Origin: Apostichopus californicus
Lineage: Eukaryota > Echinodermata > Holothuroidea > Aspidochirotida > Stichopodidae
Direction: 5' to 3'
DNA: 24,746 nt
Assembly: GCA_020650975.1 (NCBI GenBank)
Contig: JAIPMN010020165.1
Coordinates: 1 to 24,746 of the forward strand
Shown: piece after piece, positions 1 through 9,150 of the stretch
Position numbering within the stretch: the stretch's first letter is position 1
How the letters are laid out: every line of letters starts with the position of its first letter
Program-made: the position numbers and the translations under genes
Notes under the pieces: generated by a model
The model's database searches: none
What the model saw: the letters and a program-made list of their open reading frames with translations, nothing else
What the model was told of the DNA's origin: nothing

Positions 1-2170
1 ATATAACACTAAATTGTATTTTTAGGAGACATGACATTTAATGGTACCTTTAGGAGTAAATTCACAAATGTTAGAAGAAAAAAGACACACCAAAAATAGA
101 CCCTGTATGTATGCCCAAGCTCAAACTTATTAAAAATGACTCTATCGTTAAGGCTATACAAACATATTGGGCTAATTATAAGGATTTACATGTAAAACTC
201 TCTGTTGTAAAATTTGTCTCCTTAACGGTTTTTTTTTACCCTTGAACGTATCTTTAGTTGACAAAGTTGTCAGAAACGTACATTTGGGAAACTACGTACT
301 GTACACACGTACAATGTAATGAATGTACATACGTACTATGCATACATACACGGATATTAAAATATATTGTATTGTACTGTACACACGGTTCAATACACTC
401 ACTAATTTGTTTGGAAGATGGGCACACCCCTCCTTCTTCCTCACCCCCCCCCCACCCCAACACACACACATTGAGCTGAATCACATATTCGAATTTGGCG
501 CAATGTGCGGATCTCTTCAAGGTATTATGATTATTCATGTAATAAAGCAAGAAATGTTTGTCAATATAAACTCACTCGTCAAGTGTCACTGGAGATGGTA
601 CTAGACTTTCTGTCAGCCAATCGGATTGCACAATTTAAACAGATGCTCATGATTCTGTTCTCAGAAAGTTCATTCAAAACAGGTTACAGTATCGTTAAGA
701 TTGGAGTAATAAGACAATCCATGTAACCCTTTCTTTATAAATTAAAACAGAAATTTCGGGCACTGAAGGGGCCTCGTTGTTTGCGCTCATGAATGTTCAG
801 ACACAAAGAACTCATTTATTGACCGAGTGTGACAAAGGCATAACGTCTCCCTGCCCTATTGGTACTTAGTAAATATATCTCTGGTGACTTATATACTTAC
901 ATGCTATACATCGCAGTCAAGTAGGCATGGATTCTATATTTGAAAGCGTTTTCCCAGATAATCTTCATCTATGGCATGAAATTGCTGGTGACATAATGTA
1001 GTCATGCTCAGTTTTCAAATTGTCATCATTTATAGGGAACAGGGCTTCATGCAAGTTTGCTAAAGGAAATTCTAAATGATATTATCTGTATGGATGAGCA
1101 CCAACACTGGATTGAAGATGTTAGGTTGCACACTCACAATTGAGTTTTTGTTCAATCTTCAACGCTCCTGATAAATCAACATTAAACGAAATGTGACCAT
1201 ACTATGGAATAACAATAGGTTAGGAAGCTTCTGTTACCAGTAGTGATAAGCATAAGAATTTGCATTGCATCCTCACAACTTTGTTCAGTTCATCATCAAA
1301 AATAGTAAGCCTAATACATGTTAGCTAAACTTCCAGAATATGATAAAACAATTCAAAAAAAATTCCAAAAGAGGTAAAGATTATGTATCTTTATTGTTGC
1401 AATATAGATTACATTCTTTTAAATGTTAACATAATAAAATAATGACTTGAATGTCTATGCCAGCTTTCATTCAATTTGTGTTCAGTGATAACTTAACTAT
1501 CAAATGCCTACTGTGACACTCCTATTGGCAAATGTTGACACTTTTGACTAGACTTATACAGATTCTTGGTTTAAATCATCACTATAAAGTAGCACATGCA
1601 ACAGTATAACGTTTGTTTGGACAGAATGGATAAACAGAACAAATCCACTTTAAATATTGAAGTATAAATACGTGTTTGCTGATGAATTTTGCAGATTCAA
1701 TGTTTCTTATTCTAAATACACTCTGACCAGGTGGTTTTAATGGAGGAAAGCTGTCGCAATTGAAAGAAAGAATTTTATTTTCTGTGGGACTTATGGTGTG
1801 AGTGAACGATTTACCTTGAAATCACTGAGACCGCCCATATCAACATGTTCATTAAACAAATGTAACCTATATATACTTGCATTGTCCACTCGTAAGTCCT
1901 GTACTTAACTGTCCTAAACAAAACAGAGAGATTTGATTAGGGCATGATCTGTTGGGCGGGGCTTGAAACTTTTGAGTGGAGTTTGTATAATCTAGAAGTC
2001 GTTAAATACCTGGCAACTTTTATTCAGCTAAACATGTTTAACGACAGATAATTCAATAATAATAATAATTATAATTATTACTATGCAAATTGCATTGATG
2101 TTGTTTTTACTGAGCTTTTAGGGCAGTAAGCTGGAAAGATCGAAGTTATAATTTGGCAAACACACATTGC
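1..2170. other. Gene-free AT-rich sequence with simple repeats
   Basis: I see no supportable gene here. The short open frames between 254 and 726 overlap one another on both strands across low-complexity sequence. About 270-345 is dense in short palindromes such as TACGTA and GTAC. A run of 10 C (444-453) is followed by a CA run (459-470). A perfect 18-bp A/T palindrome ends an AAT-repeat tract at 2063-2080. The phrase GGACAGAATGGATAA at about 1620 recurs at about 2454, just ahead of the second unit of the 2.2-2.7 kb tandem repeat, so a relic of the same repeat may lie here. Confidence 0.6.
444..470. repeat. C-tract and CA microsatellite
   Basis: Ten consecutive C residues are followed by ACCCC and a short CA dinucleotide run. 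This is low-complexity DNA and accounts for the proline- and glycine-rich translations seen on either strand. Confidence 0.85.
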
Positions 2171-2194
2171 GACTTTAAGTAAGCCTCCTCTAAT

Positions 2195-2745
2195 TTCATC
2201 TGAAGTATCCCTTTTCTCCACTATGCAACTTCATGCCATAACTTTCAGAAACAAAATAAATGGCCTAATGGGACACTTATGACATGTAGTATGTAATATA
2301 GCATATCTTGAAACCAGTACATATGAAAGTTACTAACAAAATATGGTTGACAAATGCAGTTCCGACTGATCGGTCAATAAAGACGTAATGTCACAAGTTG
2401 AGTAGAAGATTAATATCAACATTAGCTTAATAATGTAATAAACATATTTGAATGGACAGAATGGATAAGCAGAACAAAATCTCTTCAAATATTAGTAAGT
2501 TCATCTGCAGTATCCTTATTCTCCACTTTGCTAAATAATGCTATTCAATTGAAAATAAATTAATGGCCTAATGGGAAACTAATGACATGTAATAGGGAAT
2601 ATAGCATATTTTGAAACAAGTATAGACGAAAAAAAATAGGGTTGACATATGCAGTTCTGACTGATTGGTCAATAATGAAGCAGGTCTAACAAGTTGAGTA
2701 GAAGATTAATATCAACATTAGCTTTAGAATATAATAAACAATTGC
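2195..2745. repeat. Two-unit direct tandem repeat, about 300 bp per unit
   Basis: Unit 1 (about 2195-2450) and unit 2 (about 2500-2745) share a long ordered series of words: TCATCTG-AGTATCC, TTCTCCACT, TGGCCTAATGGGA, TGACATGTA, ATATAGCATAT, TTGACA-ATGCAGTTC, TGACTGAT-GGTCAATAA, and a near-identical stretch starting CAAGTTGAGTAGAAG at 2394 and at 2690. The spacing is 296-305 bp. The units differ by many substitutions and small indels, so the duplication is not recent. Neither unit is coding. It may be a minisatellite-like duplication or two pieces of a non-autonomous element. Confidence 0.8.
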
Positions 2746-3264
2746 GAAAAAGCAGAACAAATCAAACAACAAAGAACACATATCTGCTCCTCCTCAAATG
2801 GCACACTAACATAACACTGAGAAATAAGAAAGTGATTAATCAAACAAATATATATATATATCAGGATTTGTCTTGAGAATATTATGTTCATACGCCTCCC
2901 TAATGTCTTCAAGAAATGAATAAACTGATTTCAGCAGTATAACTTTATGTGTCATGTTGCAACTGTAATTTAGTTCTGCTCTTAGTTCATTAACTTCATC
3001 CTATCTGTGCACCGTTTCTTCTGCTACTTTCTTTCATAACATTGGTGTGCCCAGTCTGCCAAGGGTAGACTTGTTCAAGTTTTGAAATTTTCAGAAATGC
3101 CTCAGTTCTATCTGTGGAAGTGTAAAGAAAAAATACAGATTAATTAAGAATTATCATGTAGCTTTTAAATATTATAAACTGTTCTCTGTATTTGCCAAAC
3201 TCCTTCTGAGAGAGAAGTCTTAGAGAAGTATCTAGTAGATATAAATCATTATGTATCATTTCTA
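2746..3264. other. Non-coding spacer
   Basis: This is AT-rich sequence with a short TA run near 2848-2861. The opposing small open frames at 2694-2912 have no recognisable protein features and overlap the tandem repeat. I see no RNA gene or conserved element. Confidence 0.55.
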
Positions 3265-3755
3265 ATTACATTATAATACTCATTAACATGCTGGCAGCTT
3301 GTGTGGCCTTTTAAGGCATTAATTCACATATTGCCAAGTTTCAAATAACATAGAAAATTCCATGAGAGTCAGAGAGTTTTTCGAGCAGTGATGAAGTTTC
3401 ATATAGACCTATATTGTATATCAAGGACAAACATGAAGCAAATTCAATTATGTAGGACATTTAATTAAACTTTACAGTTCTTTTAACACATAATCTTGCA
3501 CTTACTGTAACATTTTCTTGGAATCCTCTTTGTTGTTAGGTCAGTTATCATACTGTCAAATTGTTTTTCCACTTAGCAATCATCACTTTTTGTCCACTTG
3601 GTATATTTTAACACTGCCCACAAAAAGAAGAAGAAAAAGACAGCATATCAAAACTTATCCAGCCTGTTTTATCAGTACTAAAAGCAATTGATAAATAACA
3701 GTGATTAACTGAGAGAGAAAATGAACTCTGGAAGCAGTTTGGCCAAGTAAACCTT

Positions 3756-4850
3756 ATGAAGAGCCGCACTACCAGCCGAGAAAGACACCGGCCATCTCAG
3801 CACCTGTCGAGGTCCGGCTCTTCGCCCTCTTCATCGAAAGGACGATTGTCGGGCAATCGCAGATCGGCGAAGCGCAGGAGAAGACATTCCCCAGATTCGG
3901 GTCAGGTTCTCCTTTCACAAGTCAAGGACCTTCTGGTCAGTTGCTACAGAAGCCGGGACAGGCTGCACTCTCCACATTGTAATTCTCACCGGCACCGTGA
4001 GCGGGTGACCCTGAGCCAGAATATACCAAGGGTTCAGAGGACACATGGGAATAAACTTCTTCTAGAGCTGACGACGCCTTGTCAGTCGCAGCGAGTTTTC
4101 ACCTTCTCAGTGGAGATTCGGAGGAGGACGAGGAGGACCCCTTACCAGACACGGATATCTCAGTGGATGTCTTTGAGAATGCAACATTGTTTTAACGCAG
4201 GGTCCTTGGTTCCAAAAACAAGTCAATGCGGGTGCCCAGGGAGGACCAACATCCAAACTGATATGAAACACGGCGGCCCACTAACACCTAATGTCCATGT
4301 CAGTGGACGTCGAATGTCGGGGACATTCGGAAGCGGTGGCGCAAGCGAAACGACGGACCGCCTGCCACATCGACGATGCCGACTGGGAAAGCCTGTTTGC
4401 GCCAAGTCAGGGAGAGATTGAGTTCGGTGAGCGTCCTGGACTAAAAGGATATGTACAAGGCAAAGACGCGAGAACGTTGGAGTTGTCCCTTTTTGACGTC
4501 GATAGGGTCTCCAGAGCAAACATGAAGTATGCGTCGACCCTGCTGCTTCTTTTCTACTGAGTAGAGTTTTCCAGAAGGCACATCCGCAGGGATTTTGCGG
4601 AAGGCTACCTTGTCCGTACTAGCCCTCATTGCCCTTGTCTCTAGAATGGTTCTCGACCAGTTCGCGCGGGTGTCGGTTAAGGAGACATTAACACGCATGA
4701 ACTTGGTGTTGGACTCCAGAAACTGGTATTTCCAGTCCAAGGCTGATGAGTTTCACAACATCCCGATTGTGGGGAGCGACCTCTTTGGAAGCAAGTTTCA
4801 CGAGAAGAGGGGAATAGGAATAAGACCCTTAGGGAGGCCGACGATACATG
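3756..4850 (+). pseudogene. DIRS-type gag-like ORF1, copy 1, frameshifted
   Basis: The start is basic and Ser/Arg-rich (MKSRTTSRERHRPSQHLSRS from 3756). Further on, in another frame, there is an acidic stretch whose copy 2 equivalent reads SGDSEEDEEDPLPDTE. The C-terminal part is clearest at 4595-4850, with words such as NLVLDSRNWYFQSKADEF and GSDLFGSKFHEK; the small LFG motif is commonly seen near the end of DIRS gag-like proteins. ORF1 of DIRS elements is thought to encode a nucleocapsid-like protein binding the element RNA. One-base indels relative to copy 2 (for example near 3870) put the parts in different frames, and a stop at 4558-4560 is shared with copy 2. The basic-then-acidic layout is seen directly; the gag name is inferred. 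Confidence 0.6.
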
Positions 4851-5234
4851 TCCCGCTTGTCCTCGTCTTAACGCTCGAGCTACACCCCGAGGCAAAACAG
4901 CCGCAACAGACAACCGAGACCCTTCTACTCACAGAGCCAGGGCTACTCGCTATAGTGTCAGTACGCCATCCCGCGCAAACGGAACGCATACTTTACCGCC
5001 AACAAAGCCAGGGAACTGCGGAAGGGGCTGCGGTAAATGGCACTAGAGATGCCCACCCCACCGAAACACCCAGAGCGAAGGTGGGTTGGCGAACAAAGTC
5101 AATTGTGGTTCGCTGTAAGAGATTACTTTAGACGCATGCGTACTTGAGGTAGACAAGCGTGGCTACGTGATATAGTTCTCCGCTGCCCCACCCTGATTGA
5201 CCTCTTTAGAGCCACGGCAGTACCTGAAGTACCC

Positions 5235-5775
5235 GAAGTAAAAGCTGGCCGCTCAAGAGAGGAAATAAGTGGACTCCTCGACAAAGTCGCCATCACTTAG
5301 TCCACCGCCGCAGACGTCCACCCCTCCCATCCGGTTAATAATTTTCAAACACCAAAGAAAAATGGAACGTTAAGACCCATCCTTTACCTCAAACCGCTCA
5401 ACAAGAGGTTCGTCAATCACAAAAGGTTCAGAAAGGAGACTCTCGTATCCATTTTCCGCTTGCTGCATCCGGGAATGTGTGACTCGTCCATCGACCTAAC
5501 CAATGCTTACCTACATATTCCTATACGTCGAAAAAAACCAGCGCTCCTTCCCGTTCGGCCTTTCCTCGTCGCTCAGAGCTTTCACGTGGGTGACACGAGA
5601 AGTCCTAGCCTAGCTTCTGAAGGAATGTGCAACGGTCTTCGACTACCTGGCCGACTGGCCCTTCCACGGTAATTACCAGCGAGTGACGTTCGCCAATACA
5701 AACACAACTGTCACACTACTGAAGGAACTGGGCTGGATTGTCAACTACGAAAAGTGCACGCTCACGCCCAATTAT
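5235..5775 (+). pseudogene. DIRS-type reverse transcriptase fragment, copy 1
   Basis: Reverse transcriptase of the DIRS group would copy element RNA into DNA. Seen in order: a leader resembling EEISGLLDKVAI, then QTPKKNGTLRPILYLKPLN (fingers), CDSSIDLTNAYLHIPI (palm motif with the first catalytic Asp), then after a frameshift FGLSSSLRAFTW, and FDYLADWPFHG at about 5640-5670. That last block is the YLDD box in this family, but here the first Asp is Ala, so a catalytic metal ligand is lost. LLKELGWIVNYEKCTLTP follows, after which the homology ends. An in-frame stop at about 5297 is also a stop in copy 2, although a different stop codon. This is a non-functional remnant. Confidence 0.85.
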
Positions 5776-5806
5776 ATTTATTTATATAATGTTACATTAT
5801 ATTATT
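5771..5806. other. Junction between the two DIRS-like copies
   Basis: The RT-coding sequence of copy 1 breaks off after ACGCCCAATTATA and is followed by AT-rich sequence. The leader shared with copy 1 then starts again at ATTACATTAGAATACTC (5804; copy 1 equivalent from 3265). The short AT-rich filler is consistent with end-joining during a duplication or with unequal recombination. Confidence 0.6.
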
Positions 5807-6012
5807 ACATTAGAATACTCATTAACATGCTGGCAGCTTTTGTGGTGTGTTTAAGGCATTTATTCAAATATTGCCAAGTATCAAATAACAAAGACAATTC
5901 CATGAGAGTCAGAGAGTTTTTCGAGTAGTGATGAAGTTTCATATAGACCTATATTGTATATCAAGGACAAACATGAAGCAAATTCAACTATGTAGGACAT
6001 TTAATTAAACTT

Positions 6013-6263
6013 AAGGCGGAGTGTATAGCCTAGTGGTTAACGCCGGCGTCTCCCAGTCATGAGATCCCCGGTTCGATTCCCGCCGAAAGCAATGTTTGTC
6101 GTCTGACAAGGGTGTTGTTCAATAACAACTTCCCGACATGGACGTTAAATGGATGTGTGCCGAGAGATTGGCTTCGGTCAGCTTGCGAGTCTAAAAGCCT
6201 CCATGGCTTCTTTCGCGAGTTCCTGCTTGCGGGAAGATCACATATACATACATACATACATAC
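6013..6263 (+). mobile_element. tRNA-derived SINE with ATAC-repeat tail
   Basis: This segment of about 251 bp is present in copy 2 of the DIRS-like element and absent from the equivalent site in copy 1 (near 3472). It begins GGCGGAGTG. It has a Pol III A-box-like TAGCCTAGTGG at 6026-6036 and a consensus B-box GGTTCGATTCC at 6070-6080, then an unrelated body of about 160 bp, and ends in an ATAC tetranucleotide tail (6244-6263). The flanking direct repeat is short (ACTT, or AAACTT/ATACTT with one mismatch). The cloverleaf is poor (the T stem has mismatches), so this is a retroposon head and not a working tRNA. Such elements depend on a partner LINE for transposition. Confidence 0.85.
6026..6080 (+). 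promoter_or_regulatory. Internal Pol III promoter of the SINE (A and B boxes)
   Basis: The A-box-like sequence at 6026-6036 and the B-box at 6070-6080 are about 33 bp apart, the normal spacing in tRNA genes and tRNA-derived SINEs. The B-box matches the GGTTCGANNCC consensus exactly. Confidence 0.8.
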
Positions 6264-6551
6264 TTCACAGTTCTTTTTAACACATCACCCAACACTTAGT
6301 GTAACACTTTCCTGGAATTCTCTTTGTTATTAGGTCAATTATCATACTGTTAAATTGTTTTTCCACTAAGCACTTCATCACTTTTTGTCCACTTAGTATA
6401 TGTTCACACTGGCCACAAAAAGAAGAAACAAAAAACAGCATATAAAAACTTATCAAGCCTGTGTTATCAGTACTAAAAGCAATTGATTATAAACAGTGAT
6501 TAACTGAGTGAAGAAAATGAACTATGGAAGCAGTTTGGCCAAGTAGACCTT

Positions 6552-7655
6552 ATGAAGAGCCGCACTACCAGCCGAGAGAGACACCGGCCGTCTCAGCACC
6601 GGTCGAGGTCCGGCTCTTCGCCCTCTTCCTCGAGAAGACGATTGTCGGGCAATCTGCAGATCTGCGAAGCGCAAGAGACGACATTCCCCAGATTCGGGTC
6701 AGGTTCTCCTTTCACAGGTCAAGGACCTTCTGGTCAGTAGCTACATAAGCCGGGACAGGCTGCACCCTCAACATTGCAATTCTCACCGGCACCGTGAGCG
6801 GGTGACCCTGAGCCAGATTATACCAAGGGTTCAGAGGACACATGGGAATACACTTCTTCCAGAGCTGACGACACCTTGTCAGTCGCAGCGAATTTTCACC
6901 TTCTCAGTGGAGATTCGGAAGAGGACGAGGAGGACCCCTTACCAGACACGGAGATCTCAGTGGATGTCTTTGAGAAGGCAACATTGTTTTAACGCCGGGT
7001 CCTTGGTTCCAAAGACAAGTCAATGCGGGTGCCCAGGGAGGACCATCATCAAAACTGATATTAAACACGGCGGCCCACTAAAACCGAGTGTCCATTACAG
7101 TGGACGTCGAATGTCGGGGACATTTGGAAGCGGTGGCGCAAGCGAAACGACGGACCGCCTTCCACTGAACACCGCACCGCACCTTCCACATCGACGATGC
7201 TGACTGGGAAAGCCTGTTTGCGCCAAGTCAGGGAGAGATTGAGTTCGGTGAGCGTCCTGGACTTAAATCACATGTATAAAGGAAAAGACGCGAGAACGTT
7301 GGAGTTCTCCCTTTTAGACGTCGATAGGGTCTCCAGAGCAAACATGAAGTATGCGTCGACCCTGCTGCTTCTTTTCTACTGAGTAGAGTTTTCCAGAAGG
7401 CACATCCGCAGGGATCTTGCGGAAGGCTACCTTGTCCGTACTAGCCCTCATTGCCCTTGTCTCTAGAATGGTTCTCGACCAGTTCGCGCGGGTGTCGGTT
7501 AAGAAGACATTAACACGCATGAACTTGGTGTTGGACTCCAGAAACTGGTATTTCCAGTCCAAGGCTGATGAGTTCCACAACATCCCGATTGTGGGGAGCG
7601 ACCTCTTTGGAAGCAAGTTTCACGAGAAGAGGGGAATAGGAATAGGACCCTAAGG
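6552..7655 (+). pseudogene. DIRS-type gag-like ORF1, copy 2, interrupted
   Basis: The basic Ser/Arg-rich N-terminus opens at 6552. The same frame, interrupted by stops near 6740-6800, continues through about 6804-6990 as an acidic, Ser-rich segment (includes SGDSEEDEEDPLPDTE) and ends at a TAA at about 6989-6991 that copy 1 also has. The C-terminal block (7417-7653) is almost identical to that in copy 1, including GSDLFGSKFHEK. One extra T near 6653 relative to copy 1 restores the frame between the basic and acidic parts. Several stops are common to both copies, meaning the ancestral element was already inactive or is being read in the wrong frame at those points. Confidence 0.6.
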
Positions 7656-8039
7656 GAGGCCGACGAATACATGTCCCGCTTGTCCTCGTCTTAACGCTCG
7701 AGCTACACCCCGAGGCAAAACAGCCGCAACAGACAACCGAGACCCTTCTACTCACAGAGCCAGGGCTACTCTATCGTGTCAGTACGCCACCCCCGCGCAA
7801 ACGGAACGCATACTTTACCGCCAACAATACCGGGGAACCGCGTAGGGGCTGCGGTAAATGGCCCTAGAGATGCCCACACCACCGAAACACCCAGAGCGAA
7901 GGTGGGTTGGCGAACAAAGTCAACTGTGGTTCGCTGTAAGAGATTTGTCCAGACACATGGGTACTTGAGGTAGACAAGCGTGGCTACGTGAGATAGTTCT
8001 CCGCTGCCCCACCCTGATTGACCTCTTTAGAGCCACGGC

Positions 8040-8360
8040 AGTACCCGAAGTACCCGAAGTAAAAGCTGGCCGTTCAAGAGAGGAAAGAAGTGGACTCCTC
8101 GACAAAGTCGCCATCACTTAATCCACCGCCGCAGACGTCCACCCCTCCCATCTGGTTAATAATTTCCAAACACCAAAAACAAATGGAACGTAGCAACCCA
8201 TCCTTTACCTCAAACCGTTAAACAAGAGGTTCGTCAATCACAAGAGGTTCAGAATGGAGACTCTCGTATCCATTTTCCGCTTGCTGCATCCGGGAAAGTG
8301 TGACTCGTCCATTGACCTAAACATTGCTTACCTACATATTCCTATACGTCGAAAAAGAAC
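8040..8360 (+). pseudogene. RT N-terminal fragment, copy 2
   Basis: The fingers and first palm motif are recognisable (LKPLNKRFVNHKRFRMETL, then CDSSIDLNIAYLHIPIRRK), but in this copy the usual DLTDAY-type motif reads DLNIAY. A stop at about 8118 matches a stop in copy 1. Sequence identity with copy 1 ends at 8357 or so. The YLDD-containing region is missing, so this copy could never have made an active RT after the deletion. Confidence 0.8.
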
Positions 8361-8435
8361 GGCGAACCTGATTGCTATGGAAGGGCAACGTCCAGCAAAC
8401 AAAGCGCACATGAGTTCACTTGACAACGCCTGCTC

Positions 8436-8960
8436 TGGAATATGGAGCGCTTCGCATATCTCCTGGAACTTTGCAGGCTCAAGAAAAGGCCACTCAAGCA
8501 ACTATTCCTCTCTTACGACGGAGCTACGCCCGCTCCTCGCGTGGTAGGCAGGCATGTTCTAGTCGTATCGGACGACCTTTCCGGAATCCGGTTCCGACGA
8601 CGTCGGTCACGACGGAAGCCACCCTCAGCCGTTGGGGCCACTCGTGACGCGCTCACAACCTCTGGTAAATGGACGGAGTCGGAGTCAGAACTACAGACTA
8701 AATTCTAGGTGGTTCTGAGAGCCCTACGTCATTTGGTGGATCGCCTAGCGGGCCACATCGTCACAGTACGGTCGGACAACAACACGACTGCGGCGTACAT
8801 CAATCATCAAGGTCATCCCCGGCGCGGACATGCTTCTGGTCGCGACATGCTCGCACAACCAGTCATGATGTCTACTCCTCATTGCGTTACTGGTGGACCT
8901 ACTGTTCAAATTCCAGGCAATCCACTGTAATGACTTTCGACTCGAGACTGCAACAGTACT
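8436..8960 (+). pseudogene. DIRS-type RNase H region, copy 2
   Basis: RNase H would degrade the RNA strand during reverse transcription. In order: a connector block, then SVTTEATLSRWG at about 8600-8640 (the family phrase TTDASLxGWGA, with the first catalytic Asp changed to Glu), SGKWTESESELQT, a stop near 8707, VVLRALRHLVDRLAG, then VTVRSDNNTTAAYINHQG (about 8763-8815), the conserved SDN block with its catalytic Asp. A later VQIPGNPL followed by LSTRD resembles the IPGxxNxxADxLSR block that follows RNase H in DIRS elements. Frameshifts separate the parts. The match to this order is strong; the copy is non-functional. Confidence 0.85.
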
Positions 8961-8981
8961 ACTACTGTAGTACTACTACTG
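8952..8981. repeat. Short direct repeat of AGTACTACTACTG
   Basis: Two adjacent copies of a 13-base ACT-rich word interrupt the post-RNase H block of DIRS copy 2. This is probably replication slippage and another cause of the broken frame. Confidence 0.7.
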
Positions 8982-9150
8982 GACAATGGGTAACGATTCC
9001 GATCCCGTGGGGGCCCGGTAGACCGGGTGGCAACCTTGCTCTTTGAGATATTGCAAGAAGGGAAGCAAATGAACACTACTAGAAACCGAGGAATGCCCCT
9101 GGAGGACATTATGAACACGTAGGCTTAAAAGACACTCTCCTCCTTTGTCG

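Larger units (their letters stand above)
3265..5790 (+). mobile_element. DIRS-like retrotransposon, copy 1 (dead, 3' truncated)
   Basis: This is the first of two direct copies of the same element. The shared sequence begins at about 3265 (copy 2 equivalent 5804) with an AT-rich, non-coding leader of roughly 490 bp. A GC-richer body follows with a gag-like region (about 3756-4840) and a reverse-transcriptase region (about 5250-5770). The body stops abruptly inside the RT thumb-side sequence near 5770, and after a short AT-rich junction copy 2 begins. No RNase H or tyrosine recombinase is present in this copy. The reading frame is broken by stops and frameshifts, several of them shared with copy 2. 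Assignment to the DIRS order rests on the RT phrases and on the RNase H phrases in copy 2; gypsy and BEL elements lack this arrangement. Confidence 0.8.
5804..9150 (+). mobile_element. DIRS-like retrotransposon, copy 2 (dead, RT palm deleted)
   Basis: This is the second direct copy. Its leader (5804-6012 and 6264-6545) matches that of copy 1 but is split by a SINE. The gag-like region (6552-7655) and the start of the RT (about 8040-8355) align to copy 1. After CCTATACGTCGAAAAA the copies diverge: copy 2 lacks the RT palm and jumps to the sequence preceding RNase H, then RNase H (about 8590-8930) and a post-RNase H block (to about 9120). I cannot find a tyrosine recombinase downstream. The right end is a judgement; the coding-like, GC-richer composition fades between 9120 and 9250. 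Confidence 0.8.

Noticed and set aside
254-726. Several overlapping open frames on both strands
   Set aside because: They lie over microsatellites and palindromic low-complexity DNA, are short, overlap each other antisense and show no domain.
4223-4989. Minus-strand open frames opposite the gag-like region
   Set aside because: They are antisense shadows of the GC-richer DIRS-like body; the plus-strand frames carry the family words and the same shadows recur in copy 2.
6013-6090. Functional tRNA gene
   Set aside because: The A and B boxes are good, but the T stem has mismatches, the acceptor ends do not pair properly, and the segment continues into a SINE body with an ATAC tail.
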